This document shows, one piece after another, positions 22,263 to 34,270 of a stretch of DNA of 64,000 nucleotides. Position 1 is the first letter of the stretch; each line of letters opens with the position of its first letter. Source of the stretch: Primula veris (lineage: Eukaryota > Streptophyta > Magnoliopsida > Ericales > Primulaceae); NCBI GenBank assembly GCA_963682055.1, contig OY821743.1, positions 31,296,702-31,360,701 of the forward strand. The letters run 5' to 3'. The notes under the pieces are model-generated. The model had not been told where the DNA came from, did no database searches, and worked only from the letters and a program-made list of their open reading frames with translations. A program made the translations under genes and the position numbers.

Positions 22263-22565
22263 TGCCATTTTGAGTACTTGTTTTCCTGGTAATTTAATTT
22301 ACTAATCTTACCTTTCCAAAAAGCAAGTTTAATCTTAGAGTGGATATCAATATTCTCTAAATATGGATATATCTAACTTCTTATTTATCATAGTTTAAGA
22401 ATAGTTTTGCATTTCAGGGTCCAACACTAGCAAACAAAAACGGCCTATTATATAAAAAGATTTACAGCCACAAAAAGTTTCAACAAACTGCTGCTAACTC
22501 AGAAATAATAAGAAGAAAAACCCTAATTGTTACAAGCTAATGACAGGTGTCAGAATATGAAAGAG

Positions 22566-22661
22566 TATAAATACACAGCCAATTGTCCTGCTATATCTAC
22601 GCTGCCACTTTCTCCCAAGCCCTAGCTACTGCATCTTTCTAATTTTGTCCCGGGCATTAAG
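22566..22661 (+). promoter_or_regulatory. TATA box and non-coding first exon of a spliced gene
   Basis: TATAAATA at about 22566 is followed about 30 bp later by a pyrimidine-rich leader ('ctttctcccaagccctagc') ending at 22661 with ATTAAG|GTACTA, a plausible donor. The leader holds no ATG. The next exon supported by splice signals is at 25815. Confidence 0.5.
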
Positions 22662-25600
22662 GTACTAAATATATTACCCAAATTTTTAGTATTAAAAATT
22701 ATTCATGTTATTTTTGAAAGGATGACTAATTTTAACACTGATATGAACTTTTATTTGGTGTTAGTTTTTTTTTTTATCAACGTTATAAGATCCCAATTTT
22801 CAATATTCACACATTTGCCTGATCATCATGTTACCATATTTGAATTATGGTTAAATGCTTTCTTTTTTCTTTTTGTAAACTTGAACTTGTATTCAATGCT
22901 TTATATCCATATAAAGAGTTGTTAATCTTTTCATTTCCAGATAAGGAACATTTTTATTTTGATCTATGTATGTTAAATCTTACGCTGGATCACTAATAAA
23001 GGTCAAGATAGTTTCCAGAATTGCGAAACGTTTGATGCCCTATCTTTTCTGTATATTAACACATGTCTAAATCTCATGCTTCTTTTATCCTGAAGACTAA
23101 ACAATAGTTGTTGACAAAAAGGAAGGTAATTTAGTTTTAAAGTTGAATGAAATTGTTTCTAAAATATGTGTAAAATAATTCCTATACATTTGTTTTTTCA
23201 AAAATACTAATTCTTAGAAAAAACAAACTTTATCATATTATAAGTAACAAATAATTATCCTGAGAAAGGTTTTTTCTTCGAAAGATTTGTTAAATATAGA
23301 AATTCTTTCAAAAATAAATCAAATTAAAAAAAAAAAAAAAAAAGTTGCTTTCGCTAAGGAAAAAATTTCCTTAATAAAAAATTCTTTTCAAAATCAGCTA
23401 TTTTTCTTAAATAAAATTTAGAGCAATTACCAAAAACCTACCTTTATCCAATCAAAATACCAAAAACATAACCTACAAACTATTAATAAACAAAAACATA
23501 CCTTCAATAAAAAAAAATTCCAAAAACCTGATCCCCTACTCTCAATCGCTGCTCCTTCTTTCCCCTCTCTCTTTCTTCGCTTTCTATCTCCCTCTCCTCT
23601 CTCTATCCTCTCTCTCATTTATCTCTTCGCGTTCTCTCTCTTCTCTGTGCTCTCCCTCTCCTCCTTCTCTCTACTCTCTCCTTGCCCTCTCTCTCATTTC
23701 TATCACTCTGCTCTCTCTACGTTCAAAACCACTGCAACTACCTTTCTTTAAAATATATCATACCCTCAATTTAGAATTAATATATTCTTTCTAGAGTTCG
23801 TACCTTTATTTATAGTTCATACTCTCATTTTAGAGTTAATCTACTCTCTCTAGAGTTCATACACATATTTCTAGTTCATACCTCAATTTTATAGTTCATG
23901 TCCATATTTGCAAATTGCATACCTTTAGTTATAGAGATCATACCCTCATTTTATTGTTCATAGTATCTTTTTAAAGTACATACTCTTATTTTTATAATTT
24001 ATATCCATATTTGAAAAATTCATACAATTAATTGTAGAATTCATACCATTTTTCTTTGAGTTCATATCCTCTTTCAAAGTTTATATATACTCTTATTTTT
24101 ATTATTCATATTCTATATCCTCATTTTTAGAATTTAAACTTTTATTTGTAGAGATCATACCCTCATTTTAGAGTTCATACCATTTTTATGGAGTTTATAT
24201 CACTATCTGGCCTGAAATTTCAATTGACCAATATATCAAACTCGTATAGGCAAACCAACATCACAAATCAACTCAAAAGCCCAAAAACCTGCAATATGAT
24301 ATATAATTAGACCTATCGGGTCGAATATATCAAAAATAAATCTCTGATTTACCAATATACGCCATAACAATAAAAAACCAAAAATAACCATGAAGATAGA
24401 GAAAGTAGAGAAAGAGAGAGAGAGAAAAACACGAGAGAAAGTGTGAATGATGAAAGGATACAGAGATAGAAGAGAGAGAGAGATGTGTGTGTGAATGAGT
24501 AAGGAAGAGAGAAATAGAGGAGAGATAGGGAGTTGGGTATGTTTTTGGTTATCAAAATTTATAACAGTATGTTTTTGGTAATTTACTTTCAAAAACAATA
24601 TTCTTTGTTAATTTTTGCATAAAATTTCTCTTAAGTACTAGTTCCAAAAAAAATTGTTTAGACACATATTATGCTATTTGTAAAAGGCAAAAAACTTCGA
24701 TATTTTTGTAATAAGAAATAAACTTCTTTTTATGAACTCGTGTTTTCTAGAAAAAATATATATAATATTATTGTTTTTTACGAGAAAAGTTTCATTTTCG
24801 AAAATGTGCCTTTTTCCAAAAAAGAGAACTTCTTTTGAAAAGGGTCGGTTTTGATGCTTTCATTAATTTGGTGACTTAAATGTTAATTTCAAAACTATAT
24901 CAGTGTGATTTTATGTAATTAAAACTTTTGAAGTTAAATATATCATTTTCCATCTAAAAAACTAACTCTAGGCCACTAAATTAAAAACGTTGATAAAACG
25001 AGGTCACTAAATCGAATTTTTAAAAATAAAAAACTAACTCTAGGCCACTAAATTAAAAACGTTGATAAAACGAGGTCACTAAATCGAATTTTTAAAAACT
25101 GAGGTTCTCAATCAAAATTCATCCAAAACAAAAGTTAGTAAAGTTAAATTTACCCTAAACAGAAGTTCTTAATAAGTGAATTTTTTGTATCAAATTTATA
25201 ATCTAAACCAAAACCGTAGCTTCATTTTTAATGATCTCTCAATGTTGCACAAAACAAAAATTAACAAGATATGAAGTATTTATTACTATTTTATGGTGAG
25301 GATGCTTCTTATGGTTGAGTTCAATGTCAATTGTTTTTCATATATACGTTCATGTTATGTAAAGGTCACCGATTTTTTTTTCAATTTGGGCCTTACAAAT
25401 GTTGGAGATGGCATAGGTCAAAATGTCCTATTGGCAACTCTATTGGCAATAGGACATTTACTCTTTCTTTCTAAAAATTATAGGTTACCTTTACCTCGGA
25501 CAAAACCCTATTGGCAACCCTTTATAATGGTTTATGGAAACGGTTTTAATCTACTTACAAGAAATTTAGAGATATACTCGTAGATATTACAGGGTGAAAT

Positions 25601-28308
25601 AATTGCTGAATCTTTTTTTTTTATGAGATTAAGCAAAAAAAAGAACAATTCATAAAATGAGATTAATGTATACGTTTTTTTTTTATAAATGGTGGGAAAA
25701 AACCCACATGTATGTTTATAAGTAAGTAAGTAAAATAAAAATGTGGGGGGAAAACCTAGCATGAATGCATGTTTTATAAGCTGATTACTCATTGACAGTT
25801 CTTGTTTTTAACAGGTCTTTCCAGACTTATCATTATTTATAGCTACTTCAAGCTACAGAAGCTGAAATGGTATGTTCATAGATTCTACACATTTGATGCA
25901 AATTACCTTCTTTTGATGGATATGGCTAACAGTGTCTATTATATTAAAAAAAGAAGCAAAAAATAGGAATAGAAATGTTTCTCTCTCGTTATATAGGTCA
26001 AATAGTTTGTTTTGTTTTTTTCTTTTAAGTTAAGCATACACTAAAAATAAGAACCAAACAATACATCATTCTTGGTTTAAGTTAAGCAAACTGGGTTTTC
26101 ATTTTGGCCTTAACATCTGAGTATCCCACTCTATCCACTCTTTTTTTATATAATTTCGGTAGGAAAAACCCCTGTTTTATTAGAATATAAAATGAGGATG
26201 AAACACCCCACAAAGTGCCAACCTAATACAAAGACCGTACCAGTCTTGAAAAGAAACAAACAAGATAAACTTACAAGAATAAAATAAAACTTTGAGGATT
26301 AAAATTAAAAACTCCTCCACTTCTTTGTCTGATAGCCACGTTGCAGAGACCATCACCTCTTCATTTTCCAGACATTTCTCTTGCACGCCTAATGAAAATC
26401 ACTCTTGCCAAGAGTTAGGTTACTCTAAAAGTCAGCTCTACTCATTAAATTACTAATCATTCTAAAAGAGTAATTTCATTTAAATATAAGTTGGTTTAGA
26501 TCCTCACTAGAACTCTAGCAAACGGAGCAAGTGGCATCAATCTTAACATGTAGGTAGTCTCCTTACTAACACTTGCCAAACGATTAGACCACACTTTTGA
26601 TAGTTTTGCTTTTTTCTCTCTAATGTACTCCTACAAGAGCTTAATAGAAGAGCTTAATAGAGAAACCATCATTTAGAGAGGTTAAGTTAAAAAGTCCTTC
26701 ATATTTTTGTGAATATAGAGTGATTATTTCCATGAATATTAATGAGGCTCCATACATTAGTATACTAGGTCACTTCCAAGTCTATTTTAATATCAGAAAC
26801 TCTTTCTCTAAGAGTAAATCCACTAATAACTAGCAAGATTTTAGGCAAAATAGAACCACTTCTAAAGGCAACTATTATGCCGAAGAGATTAACTTGCACC
26901 CTCGCCAACTTTTAATAGAAATATTTTTGAGTTTATTGCGTGGTTTAAACTTTAAACGCATATGGATTATATTCAGCTATATATGTTCAAATAACAAGTA
27001 TATGTTTAATTCCTTTGAGGAGCTATGACTCATCACCTTCTAATGTGGGATTTTTGCCATCTTAGGAATCACAAGTAGCAGCTTTAGGATCTGATGCACA
27101 TAAAAAAGCAGTTAATAAGGTGAAAAAGAGAAAAAATTCTCGAAGGATGAGCTCTAGAGCTCGTGCTGCTGCTAGATTTTTGGCCTCACTCAGTTTGAAT
27201 ATTTTAAATTCTTTTGAGGAGCTATGTTTCATCCCTTTCTGATGATGTTATTTCAATTTATTAGGAATCAGAAGCAACGGGACAAGGATCTGGTTCACAG
27301 AGGGCAACATCTAATAAGACGAGAAAGAAAAAAAATGGTGGAAAGATGAGCACTAAAAGTACTGCTAGATTGTTGGCGTCCCTCGAGGTACTAGCCATAC
27401 TTCTTATAAAGTATTTGATAAAAAAAGTTTTTGATCCAGATATCCAAGTTACAATATATAAAGCATTTGGACATGTAAATATTAATCAGCTTAAAATTCT
27501 TTAAGAAAGAGAAAATTTGAACTAGGCAAATAGCAAATGGAATTGGGATAGTTTACAAATTTTCCATGAATGCCAATTATTGGCTTGCTTCGTACCATTG
27601 TATTTGTACAAAGATATTGCCGTCTTGCGAATTAATGAATTTCATATTATGACTTTTTATCTTGTGATGGTTACTTCAAGGAAACCGTTAGAATTCACGT
27701 GGACTTTTATTTTCCTATGTTCATCCAGATATAATTACTTACTCTGATAAGTTTTGATCTCCTTCTAATGTGTTTTTATTTGTGCTTTTGCAGGAACCTA
27801 ACCATGTGTTGGAAGACCTGGACGATATGTAATGTTTCTTTCTTTTATCAATGGGGATAACATGGTCATATTTACAGATTTACCTAAATAAAAACCGGCT
27901 AAAAATCTTATCTATAATTATATGGTGTACATATTTTCAATGATTCTCTTCTTCAGTTGAATATTCATTTAGTTTTTTCACTAGACGCAAACTGGTTCCC
28001 CTTTTGACTAAAACACTCATATGTATGACTTTATGAGCATGAATAAGAATTTTCAAGTAAAGGAAAAAAGAAGTGGAAAAATTATATAGCATCAGAGGGC
28101 TTAACATGTGTGTACATGCTTAACCAAATAGGTTTAATCTAACCTAAAAGAAGCATCTCATAACTGTGATGTGATGTAACGTGTAAGTATAATCGAATAT
28201 GATACATTCTACTTATTACTTTAATTAAAATTTCTCAAATTCAAGTGTCTGTTTGGTTGCAGATTACCCATTGATGTAATGCCAATATATGACTCTGCAG
28301 ACGATTAA
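22590..28308 (+). CDS. Small spliced gene of unknown function, about 68 residues
   Basis: Gene model from splice signals. Non-coding exon to 22661; exon 25815-25869 ending in the ATG itself (GAAATG|GTATGT); exon 27265-27387 (ESEATGQGSGSQ...LLASLE); exon 27794-27828 (EPNHVLEDLDDI, donor AT|GTAATG); exon 28263-28308 (LPIDVMPIYDSADD, stop TAA). Junction phases agree (0, 0, 2). The protein would have a Lys/Arg-rich N-terminal half (KTRKKKNGGK) and an acidic tail, about 68 residues, perhaps nuclear. If the last donor is not used, the frame ends at TAA 27830. An extra copy of the central exon lies at 27066-27191. The first intron holds a TIR element and a tandem repeat. I do not recognise the family. 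The upstream exon choice is the least certain part. Confidence 0.5.
23426..24582. mobile_element. TIR element in the first intron (ATTACCAAAAAC ends)
   Basis: Left end ATTACCAAAAACCTAC, right end GTATGTTTTTGGTAAT. A second inner pair ('accaaaaacata') follows on each side. A CT-rich block (23540-23720) is mirrored by a GA-rich block (24390-24530), so the element can fold over much of its length. The centre (about 23750-24200) is a degenerate tandem array of 'agttcataccctcattttag' units, 25-35 bp. Non-coding. No target duplication was found, so the superfamily is unresolved. Confidence 0.65.
24961..25104. repeat. Exact 72-bp tandem duplication
   Basis: The unit beginning 'actaactctaggccactaaa' at 24961 is repeated at 25033 with no visible change across 'cgaggtcactaaatcgaat'. 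Perfect identity suggests a recent duplication. It lies in the long first intron of the gene above. Confidence 0.9.
25395..25455. repeat. Inverted repeat in intron
   Basis: 'aatgtcctattggcaa' (25420-25437) faces 'ttggcaataggacatt' (25444-25460) with a short loop, one base off perfect pairing. 'ctattggcaa' recurs at 25509. Possibly the remains of a MITE. Confidence 0.5.
25672..25795 (-). repeat. LINE 3' end with double hairpin (minus strand)
   Basis: On the minus strand: 'ggttttccccccacattttt', a spacer, 'catgtgggttttttcccacc', 'atttataaaaaa'. This is nearly the same layout as the end of the LINE at 1.80-1.87 kb. It is a 5'-truncated LINE tail inside an intron. Confidence 0.6.
26140..26400 (-). 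repeat. Probable LINE tail (minus strand)
   Basis: On the minus strand the segment ends 'caggggtttttcctaccgaa', 'attatat', then an A-run (26140-26146 as T). The hairpin is weaker than in the other tails. A short open frame just upstream (26180-26386, minus) may be LINE-derived but has no decisive motif. Confidence 0.4.
27066..27191 (+). pseudogene. Decayed duplicate of the central exon
   Basis: Follows a good acceptor ('ccatcttag|gaatca') and reads ESQVAALGSD...KKRKNSRRMSSR...RFLASL, clearly a duplicate of the exon at 27265 (ESEATG...KKKNGGKMSTK..RLLASLE). The intron ahead is duplicated too ('ttgaggagctatg' at about 27018 and 27217). Where the intact exon ends GAG|GTACTA, this copy reads CAGTTTGA, so the matching donor is missing. 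It probably is skipped, or yields a truncated product when retained. Confidence 0.6.
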
Positions 28309-28459
28309 CCTTCTGCAAAGCTTTCCATCTGACTCTCTTAGTAGCCAGGAAATTGATACTGCCAATGAAGAACGAAACTCGCCTCAGTGTTGTATCTTAA
28401 ATCTCGTTTATAACATGGTGATTTTGTTTTACTATTTCAGACAGCAAAAGCGAATATTT

Positions 28460-29550
28460 TTTTTTAATTTTTTTTTGGAAAATAAGTATACATTAAAATC
28501 GAAAGGAAACAACCATTAGCATGCCTTGCGTAGCTTATTGAACTAATTATAAACCAAGGTAAAATATAGCATCAGCTGGACATCAGTTATAAATATAGCA
28601 TCAGTTATAAATATAGCATCAGCTGGACATCATTTATAAATCAATATAAAAGAGTTTAGAGTTTAGATACTTTGATTTTAGAGGCTACTTCACAGTCCTC
28701 GCACTCCCTAAAGGTGAAGCACACACCACAAAATACTCGCATAGCATTGTAAGTGAAACACAATATATAATATTCGCAAATAGTATCACTAACACCTCAA
28801 GAATTAAGGATATAAGAGTTCCTAGCATTCCTAGTCACATTACTCATATCTTTAATTTTATTTTTGATAATAAAATCAATTTGAACCATAATAGAATTAA
28901 TATTAGAGGGAGAATTATCATGATTTCTATCATTTCGTTCTTTCCACAGAAAATAAACTGAGCAAGAGAAGATAATCTTACCCACAATTCCAACAAGCTT
29001 GTCGCCTTTAAACATATTGGCAACCCATATAATCCACTATTTCCATGTGTTACACAAGCCTTGAAACCCCGCTTTAAGAGTACACACACTTAAAAAAGAG
29101 GTGGCCAATGTCCTCTAAGTGATAGTTACAGAGAGCGCACTTAGTGTTAGTACCAGAATACCATCTACTCATTTTCTCCTTTGTAGGGAGTCTATCGAGA
29201 ATGGTAAACCAAAGAATAACCCTACATTTAGGCACATGGTTTTTGAACCAAACAAGCTTACTCCAACGAACACAATTCTTTTTATTTCTAAGGTGGTTTC
29301 AGTAGCTTTCACACTGAAACCATTGTCATCAAGAGTCCAAGGCAACTCATTTTTCCTAGAAGGAGATATTGTAGGATGGGGAATGTTCCTGATTCTCAAG
29401 ATTTCATAACTGTTAGTATTAGGCCAATTCCACCTATCATTGTCGATGATAGCAGAAAGCTTTTCTTTAAGAGTAAAACCAGTAGCAATGAGAAGGGCTC
29501 TAGTGTGATCTCTAGGAAGAATAGGACCAACTCTCAACCAATTATCATAC
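28460..29550 (-). mobile_element. 5'-truncated L1-type LINE with zf-RVT domain
   Basis: Minus strand. The open frame 29537-29169 reads TGFTLKEKLSAI...WNWPNTNSYEI, then FSVKATETTLE, and KRIVFVGVSLFGSK, which is the zf-RVT entry (F-x-V-K..A....W..W.....P). After a frame change it gives SRWYSGTNTKCALCNYHLEDIGHLFFKC (written here in part: CALCNYHLEDIGHLFFKC is the Cys/His zinc pattern). A second frame (29015-28797) carries FSCSVYFLWKERNDRNH, the conserved C-terminal block. The 3' end is an A-run at about 28450-28475 (T on plus). It is interrupted at its 5' side by a copia LTR at 29551. Confidence 0.8.
28560..28645. repeat. Short tandem repeats 'atatagcatcag'
   Basis: Units of 'aaatatagcatcagctggac' and 'atcagttataaatatagc' recur three to four times, with period about 20-50 bp and partial units. 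It sits in the 3' tail of the minus-strand LINE. Confidence 0.7.
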
Positions 29551-29770
29551 TGTTAGAACTTAAGGTGACTTGTTAAACTTACTTAATTTGTTGACGTATT
29601 GGATTATGTCAAAATAGAGAGTGAACAGTAGGTCTTTTATTAATCAGAGTGTATGAATGAATGTCAAATACAAGACCCCTAACCCTCTTTATATAGATAG
29701 AGGGATAGGGTTATAAGCTCACATGGGCTCATAAAGTACAAGCTCAATAGTCCAATAATATCCTACAACA
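29551..29770 (-). mobile_element. Copia-type 3' LTR, minus strand
   Basis: On the plus strand it runs TGTTAGAACTTAAGG ... ATATCCTACAACA, so on the minus strand it begins TGTTGTAGG and ends TTCTAACA (TG..CA). It is preceded on the minus strand by a polypurine tract CAAAGGGGGAG (29771-29781), as expected for a 3' LTR. About 220 bp, short for plant copia. It cut the LINE described above. Confidence 0.7.
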
Positions 29771-30145
29771 CTCCCCCTTTGGACGTCTTGAATTCTTCGT
29801 CTTCATACAGTCGATCTGAGTCGAGTTCATTCGCAATGCTAAACACATAAAAACCTTAGGGACGGAAAACCCAGTGTGGGACAAAACCGGTACCTAGGAG
29901 AAACTGTGTAGCCGAATGATATAAGCCGAAATATCATGTAAGTAACTAACCACAAAGCAGTGTGCCTCATCAAAACCTTGCCAGAGCAAATCCAATGGGA
30001 AAATCTCTAATCGAAGGAAAAAGAGTGCAACAGTGGTAGTCGTAGGGATCAACCACAAAACAGGTGCCTCATCAAAACCTTACTAGAGTAAACCCAGTAG
30101 GAAAAACCTCTAGTCGAAGGACAAAAGAGTACACAGTGGTAAGAA
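29771..30145 (-). mobile_element. 3' untranslated region of the same copia element
   Basis: The segment contains the motif pair 'gcctcatcaaaaccttRc.agagtaaa' and 'caatgggaaaatctctaatc' repeated at about 29965 and 30070. On the minus strand this reads '..ttttcccattggatttgc' and 'aaggttttgatgaggca', a stretch commonly seen between pol and the PPT of plant copia elements. No pol is left. The element is truncated near 30145. Confidence 0.6.
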
Positions 30146-32282
30146 GTATTGTGTATTATGCTTGCAAGAAAGTTACTGGTATTTCTGTTTACAACTGACA
30201 GTTATAATCACAGTTGTAAACTACTGTTATGCAAATTCCTACAGAATATGTATTTTCTGCATTTATTTTATTGTCAGAATATTTTATCAATGCAGATTTT
30301 ATTCTCACATTTTTATATATATATGATATATGTTTTGAGAATATTTGAGTATTAAAGAAAGGTAATTATCTTTCTAAACTATGGGATTTACTTTTAAAAA
30401 GATATTACATTATGAAAAGATTTGTTCTATTACTTAAAATTTGCTAAATAATATCTTTTCTTATTCTATCTTATACGAATGATTAGTTATTGATTTGTTG
30501 AGTATAAGTTTGAAACATGTTAGGAGATATATTATCTCCTACTTCAACATATATACTACATTGTATAAACAGATTTGATTAGATTTGTTTGTGCTGTAAT
30601 TATGTGATTTATAGACAAAATATATTGAATATTGGAAGGAGTTTATCTTCTAAAAAGAAGCCAACTAAAACTCCTTGTTACAAGCAATTTCAGCCGAATT
30701 TATTATAAGATTTGGAGTTAAAATAGGCATGTGTTCATAACAAGATTAATCTCTAAATATCTTACTAAGATGGCAATCAAATCCTCATTCAATGGGCAGC
30801 GATATTCTTGAAGATTGAAGAAAAGGAATGCGAAAATTTGAAAGACTTTTATTCTTATAAATAGCCTCATACTTGCTTGTAAAATATCACGTGTTCTAAA
30901 CTTATAAAAAACTTATCTTAGAGAGAATACACGTAGACTAAAAAATACGAGAGTAATAATGACGAGATGTTATTATTTATAAGTGATAGCTATTTAGTAA
31001 AATTAATATAGTGATAGGCAGAAAATCAAGAGAGGGTCTATGAGTTTTCATAAGTCTCGAGTCCTATATTGTAAACTTGAAATAGTATCATAAATATGTC
31101 TGAGTGACTCAGAGATGTAACTCAAAGTTCTGGATGAAATCTGTTTAAAAACGTGCGTGTAAATTTAATTTCAAGTACATTTTTATTCTGGATGAACTCT
31201 GTTTAAGAGGAAAGGTTTGCAACTATCACAAGAGATAATAAAAAATGGATGCGAGCTTGTGAAATCTGGTCTAATTAGCTTTAAAATGAAAAGTTAATTA
31301 AAAATAAATAAAAAAGCTTAATTAATTAGTTACTTTACAAGAGAGCATTACCAATGTAACTTGAAATTGATTTGCATCAAAGAGACTAAAGTTAATTTAA
31401 TACTATGTGGTGGGATAAGGATGAGTTGATGGGATTGCACTACTGATATATATTACCTTGTATATCTTAAATCATCATCTAATTAGCAATCACTAATCCA
31501 ATCAGCGAAAACATTGTAATAGTTTGGTCATTTTTGCCATGTTACAAGTCAGGGGGTATTCATGGAATTAGAAATATCAACCAATTAAGTCTCTCCAAAG
31601 GTTAATTGTGGGTATACAATTATTAGCAACATAAACAAAAGTGACTAACAGGGAGGAATTACAATAAATACTAGTCAATCTGCAATGCACAAATTGATAA
31701 GATTATTTAATAATACTGACATTCCAAACATTCCAACCAATTAAGTCTCTCCAAAGGTTAGGATTAGAAGAAATCAAAATTCTATCAAAAGGAGCACTGT
31801 CCTTTTTTTGACATAGTTCCGAAGACCAAATGTGAATCAAATGACTTTCCTTTATGTATTTAAATTTGTATGCTTGAGGACTTAAAAAGTTAAAATAAAC
31901 TGTGATGAAGTTCACGACTAAGAATAGGGTTGTTATGCCTATTAAAAGGAAAATTGACAAAGTTCTCGTTAATGATTGATGGCTCTCCAGTTTTGAAAAT
32001 AATGAAGCTACTTTTCTCCCCTTAATATTTCTGACCATTCTTCTATTAATATTAATTTTGGTGATAACTTCAAAACTGGTCTTCAACCCTATATATTAAT
32101 ATTAATAAACTGGGATTTTCCCCACCAAATTATATTAAAAAAATTATATTAATATATTAATATTAATAACTTCAAAACTGGTCTTCAACCCTATATATTA
32201 ATATTAATTTTGGTGACCATTCTTCTATTAATATTAATATCCCAGTTTATTTTATTATTAATAAACTGGGATTTTCCCCACC
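30146..32282. other. AT-rich stretch with local duplications, no certain gene
   Basis: A 'ccaattaagtctctccaaaggtta' phrase occurs at about 31580 and 31737. The region 32040-32310 holds two copies of 'cttcaaaactggtcttcaac' and of 'aaactgggattttccccacc', the latter followed by an A-run as in LINE tails. An open frame at 31703-32086 (minus, 127 codons) contains WSSELCQKKDSAPFDRIL but I could not assign it. Nothing else is supported. Confidence 0.4.
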
Positions 32283-32565
32283 AAATTATATTAAAAAAAA
32301 TTGAGACCTTTTATACCAAACGCTCATAACCAATGTCATATTTCTTTTTATTTATTCTTGTTATCTAATATAGCCTGCTTATATGTACGAGCAATTTCAT
32401 ATTTCTTTATCCATTTTTGGCATAATAATGAGGTTACTATGGGGCCATATCCAATTCAATTTTATTTCTTATAATGAATTTATAGGTTTGTTGTAGTAAC
32501 TTTATTGTGTTATGCCAACAAAACTATATCAACAACACATATCCCGGACAGCACGTAGTTCTTTC

Positions 32566-32588
32566 GGCCCAAGGCAAAAAGCCCATTA
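32566..32588 (+). promoter_or_regulatory. Site II pair, promoter of paralogue C
   Basis: GGCCCAAGGCAAAAAGCCCAT, identical over this length to copy B, about 75-95 bp before the ATG at 32663, with 'ataaccctaa' (telo-box-like) between them. The surrounding promoter has diverged much more, which points to constraint on this motif. Confidence 0.6.
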
Positions 32589-32662
32589 AATTACATTATA
32601 TAAGTCGTAAAACATAACCCTAAATGTTACGCAACTGCATCTAAATCATTAGTTATTGCAAA

Positions 32663-32789
32663 ATGGAAAGCAACATGAACAACGGTAGTGACGCAAAAAC
32701 GGAAGACGGAGATGACAATGATAGAGGACTCCGTTTTACAACCATTACAGTAATAATAAATCGAATAAGTGATTTACCAGATAAAAAAG
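32663..32789 (+). CDS. First exon of paralogue C
   Basis: ATG at 32663 opens 42 codons to the donor AAAAAAG|GTAAAT: MESNMNNGSDAKTEDGDDND, then ...IINRISDLPDKK. It is homologous to the first exon of B, but the exon is 5 nt longer and ends in a different phase (1 instead of 2). B and C therefore cannot both splice to the same downstream frame unless the donor differs. Upstream sequence from 32283 matches copies A and B. Candidate downstream exons lie at 36185 and 36520. The family is unknown. Confidence 0.5.
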
Positions 32790-33805
32790 GTAAATCATAG
32801 CAGTTTTCTCTTATATATTTTTTATTGCTCTATGAAATGATGTCATCCATTTTGCTTAAATGCATTTAAACCCTATATTTTACCAATTTTCTGTGTATTT
32901 CTTAAATTTCAACTATCTGATTGGTATTTAAATGATATAGTCGCAGAAAACAAGCCGTTTCAAACAATCCTACAAACACACACCATGAGATGTTTTAAGG
33001 ACTAACTTCTAACATTAACAAACCCTTGTCAATGATATAGTTTTGTATTATTTAACATTAACAATCCTACAAACACACACCATGAGATGTGTTTTTAATA
33101 ATAATGCAGAAACTTCATTATTATTCAGATCGAATCTGATTCTTTAACCTTAATCAATATTCTTCACAAAAAATCTAAAGCCCCACAGAGAATTAAAGTT
33201 ATAATAAACCAAATAGAAGATAGTATTGGCAGGAATAGTTTGAATCGTGCCTATAGAGAAACAAATATAGCCACGATTTGGCTACAACAACTTCCAACAG
33301 TCCACTGACTATCTTCTCCTGTTAAACTCAAAAGTTTTCCTGAGAAACAACTCGACATATTGAATGGTGAATAGCTTACAAACAGTCTAGTTCCATTTCA
33401 AATGATTTCGAGTCCAGAAGGGATTTATATGACAACCATTTCAGTCATTTTAGGACACCTAATTTTCTTAAGGTTGAACCATATTTCATCATTTAATAAC
33501 AACCACTATTAACTACAGCCAAATCAAAAGAAACAATTTGCGCAAACAACACCTGACTCCTATTCCTCCACGAAGTGTGGGATTTTTTAAAGTAAAAAAT
33601 AAGACCAGTGTTCAAAATGAAAATCCAAAACAAGGGAAAAACATTTAGTTGCAATTTTAAAACTAACATTTAAATACCTTTAGGTTTTATGTCCAAATAC
33701 CTCATCATGTAGTAACATAAATACATATAATATTATTCTATTCAGAGTACCCGGAGTGACTTGTGAGAGTCGAATCAATAGGATAATAAGCTAAATAATA
33801 AAATA
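32790..33805. other. Intron or intergenic sequence of paralogue C
   Basis: A duplicated phrase 'caatcctacaaacacacacc' plus 'atgagatg' occurs at about 32967 and 33062. No exon with splice support was seen. Confidence 0.4.
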
Positions 33806-33807
33806 AC

Positions 33808-34270
33808 ATGTGTTAGGAGTAGTGGAGGTAAGTACGGGACGGATTGAACTCAATCATAATCTAACCCGTAAAATAAATCGCGGAACGGATTGGGACGGGT
33901 TGGTAAAATTTAAATCTCAACCCAATCCAACCCACTACAATTAAAACTCCAACCCAACCCAACCTAACCGCGAGTTGGATTTGGGTTGATTCTTAAATTT
34001 TTATTTTGATCCTTTATTTTTCGTAGTTTGCTTAATCAGCATAAATTTCAAAATAAATTGAATCTTTCGAAAAGAAATATAAATTAAAATCAATCTAAAT
34101 ACGTTTAGAACATTCGCGAACAATCTCAACCCTAATCCAACTCGCAAAATATATAACGGATTGAAGAGGACCGGATTGATTTTTTTTGGACACTCAACCC
34201 ATCTCAACACTCCCCAATCCACACGGATTGGGCTACGGGTTGGGTTTACGGTGTTTTTGTCCACCCCTAA
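33808..34270. mobile_element. hAT-like MITE (AGGGGTGGAC end)
   Basis: The right end reads TGTCCACCCCTAA, i.e. AGGGGTGGACA inwards; the left end reads AGTGGAGGTAA. The interior repeats 'aacccgcaa', 'ggattgggtt' and complements, so it folds on itself. 'aggagta' flanks both sides (about 33816 and 34273), which could be a worn 8-bp target duplication. Rather eroded. Confidence 0.5.

Noticed and set aside
24236..24598. Minus-strand open frame rich in Leu/Ser
   Set aside because: Low-complexity translation of the GA-rich arm of the TIR element.
31703..32086. Host gene on the minus strand (127 codons)
   Set aside because: No recognisable domain, overlaps LINE-tail-like repeats and local duplications; left as unexplained sequence.
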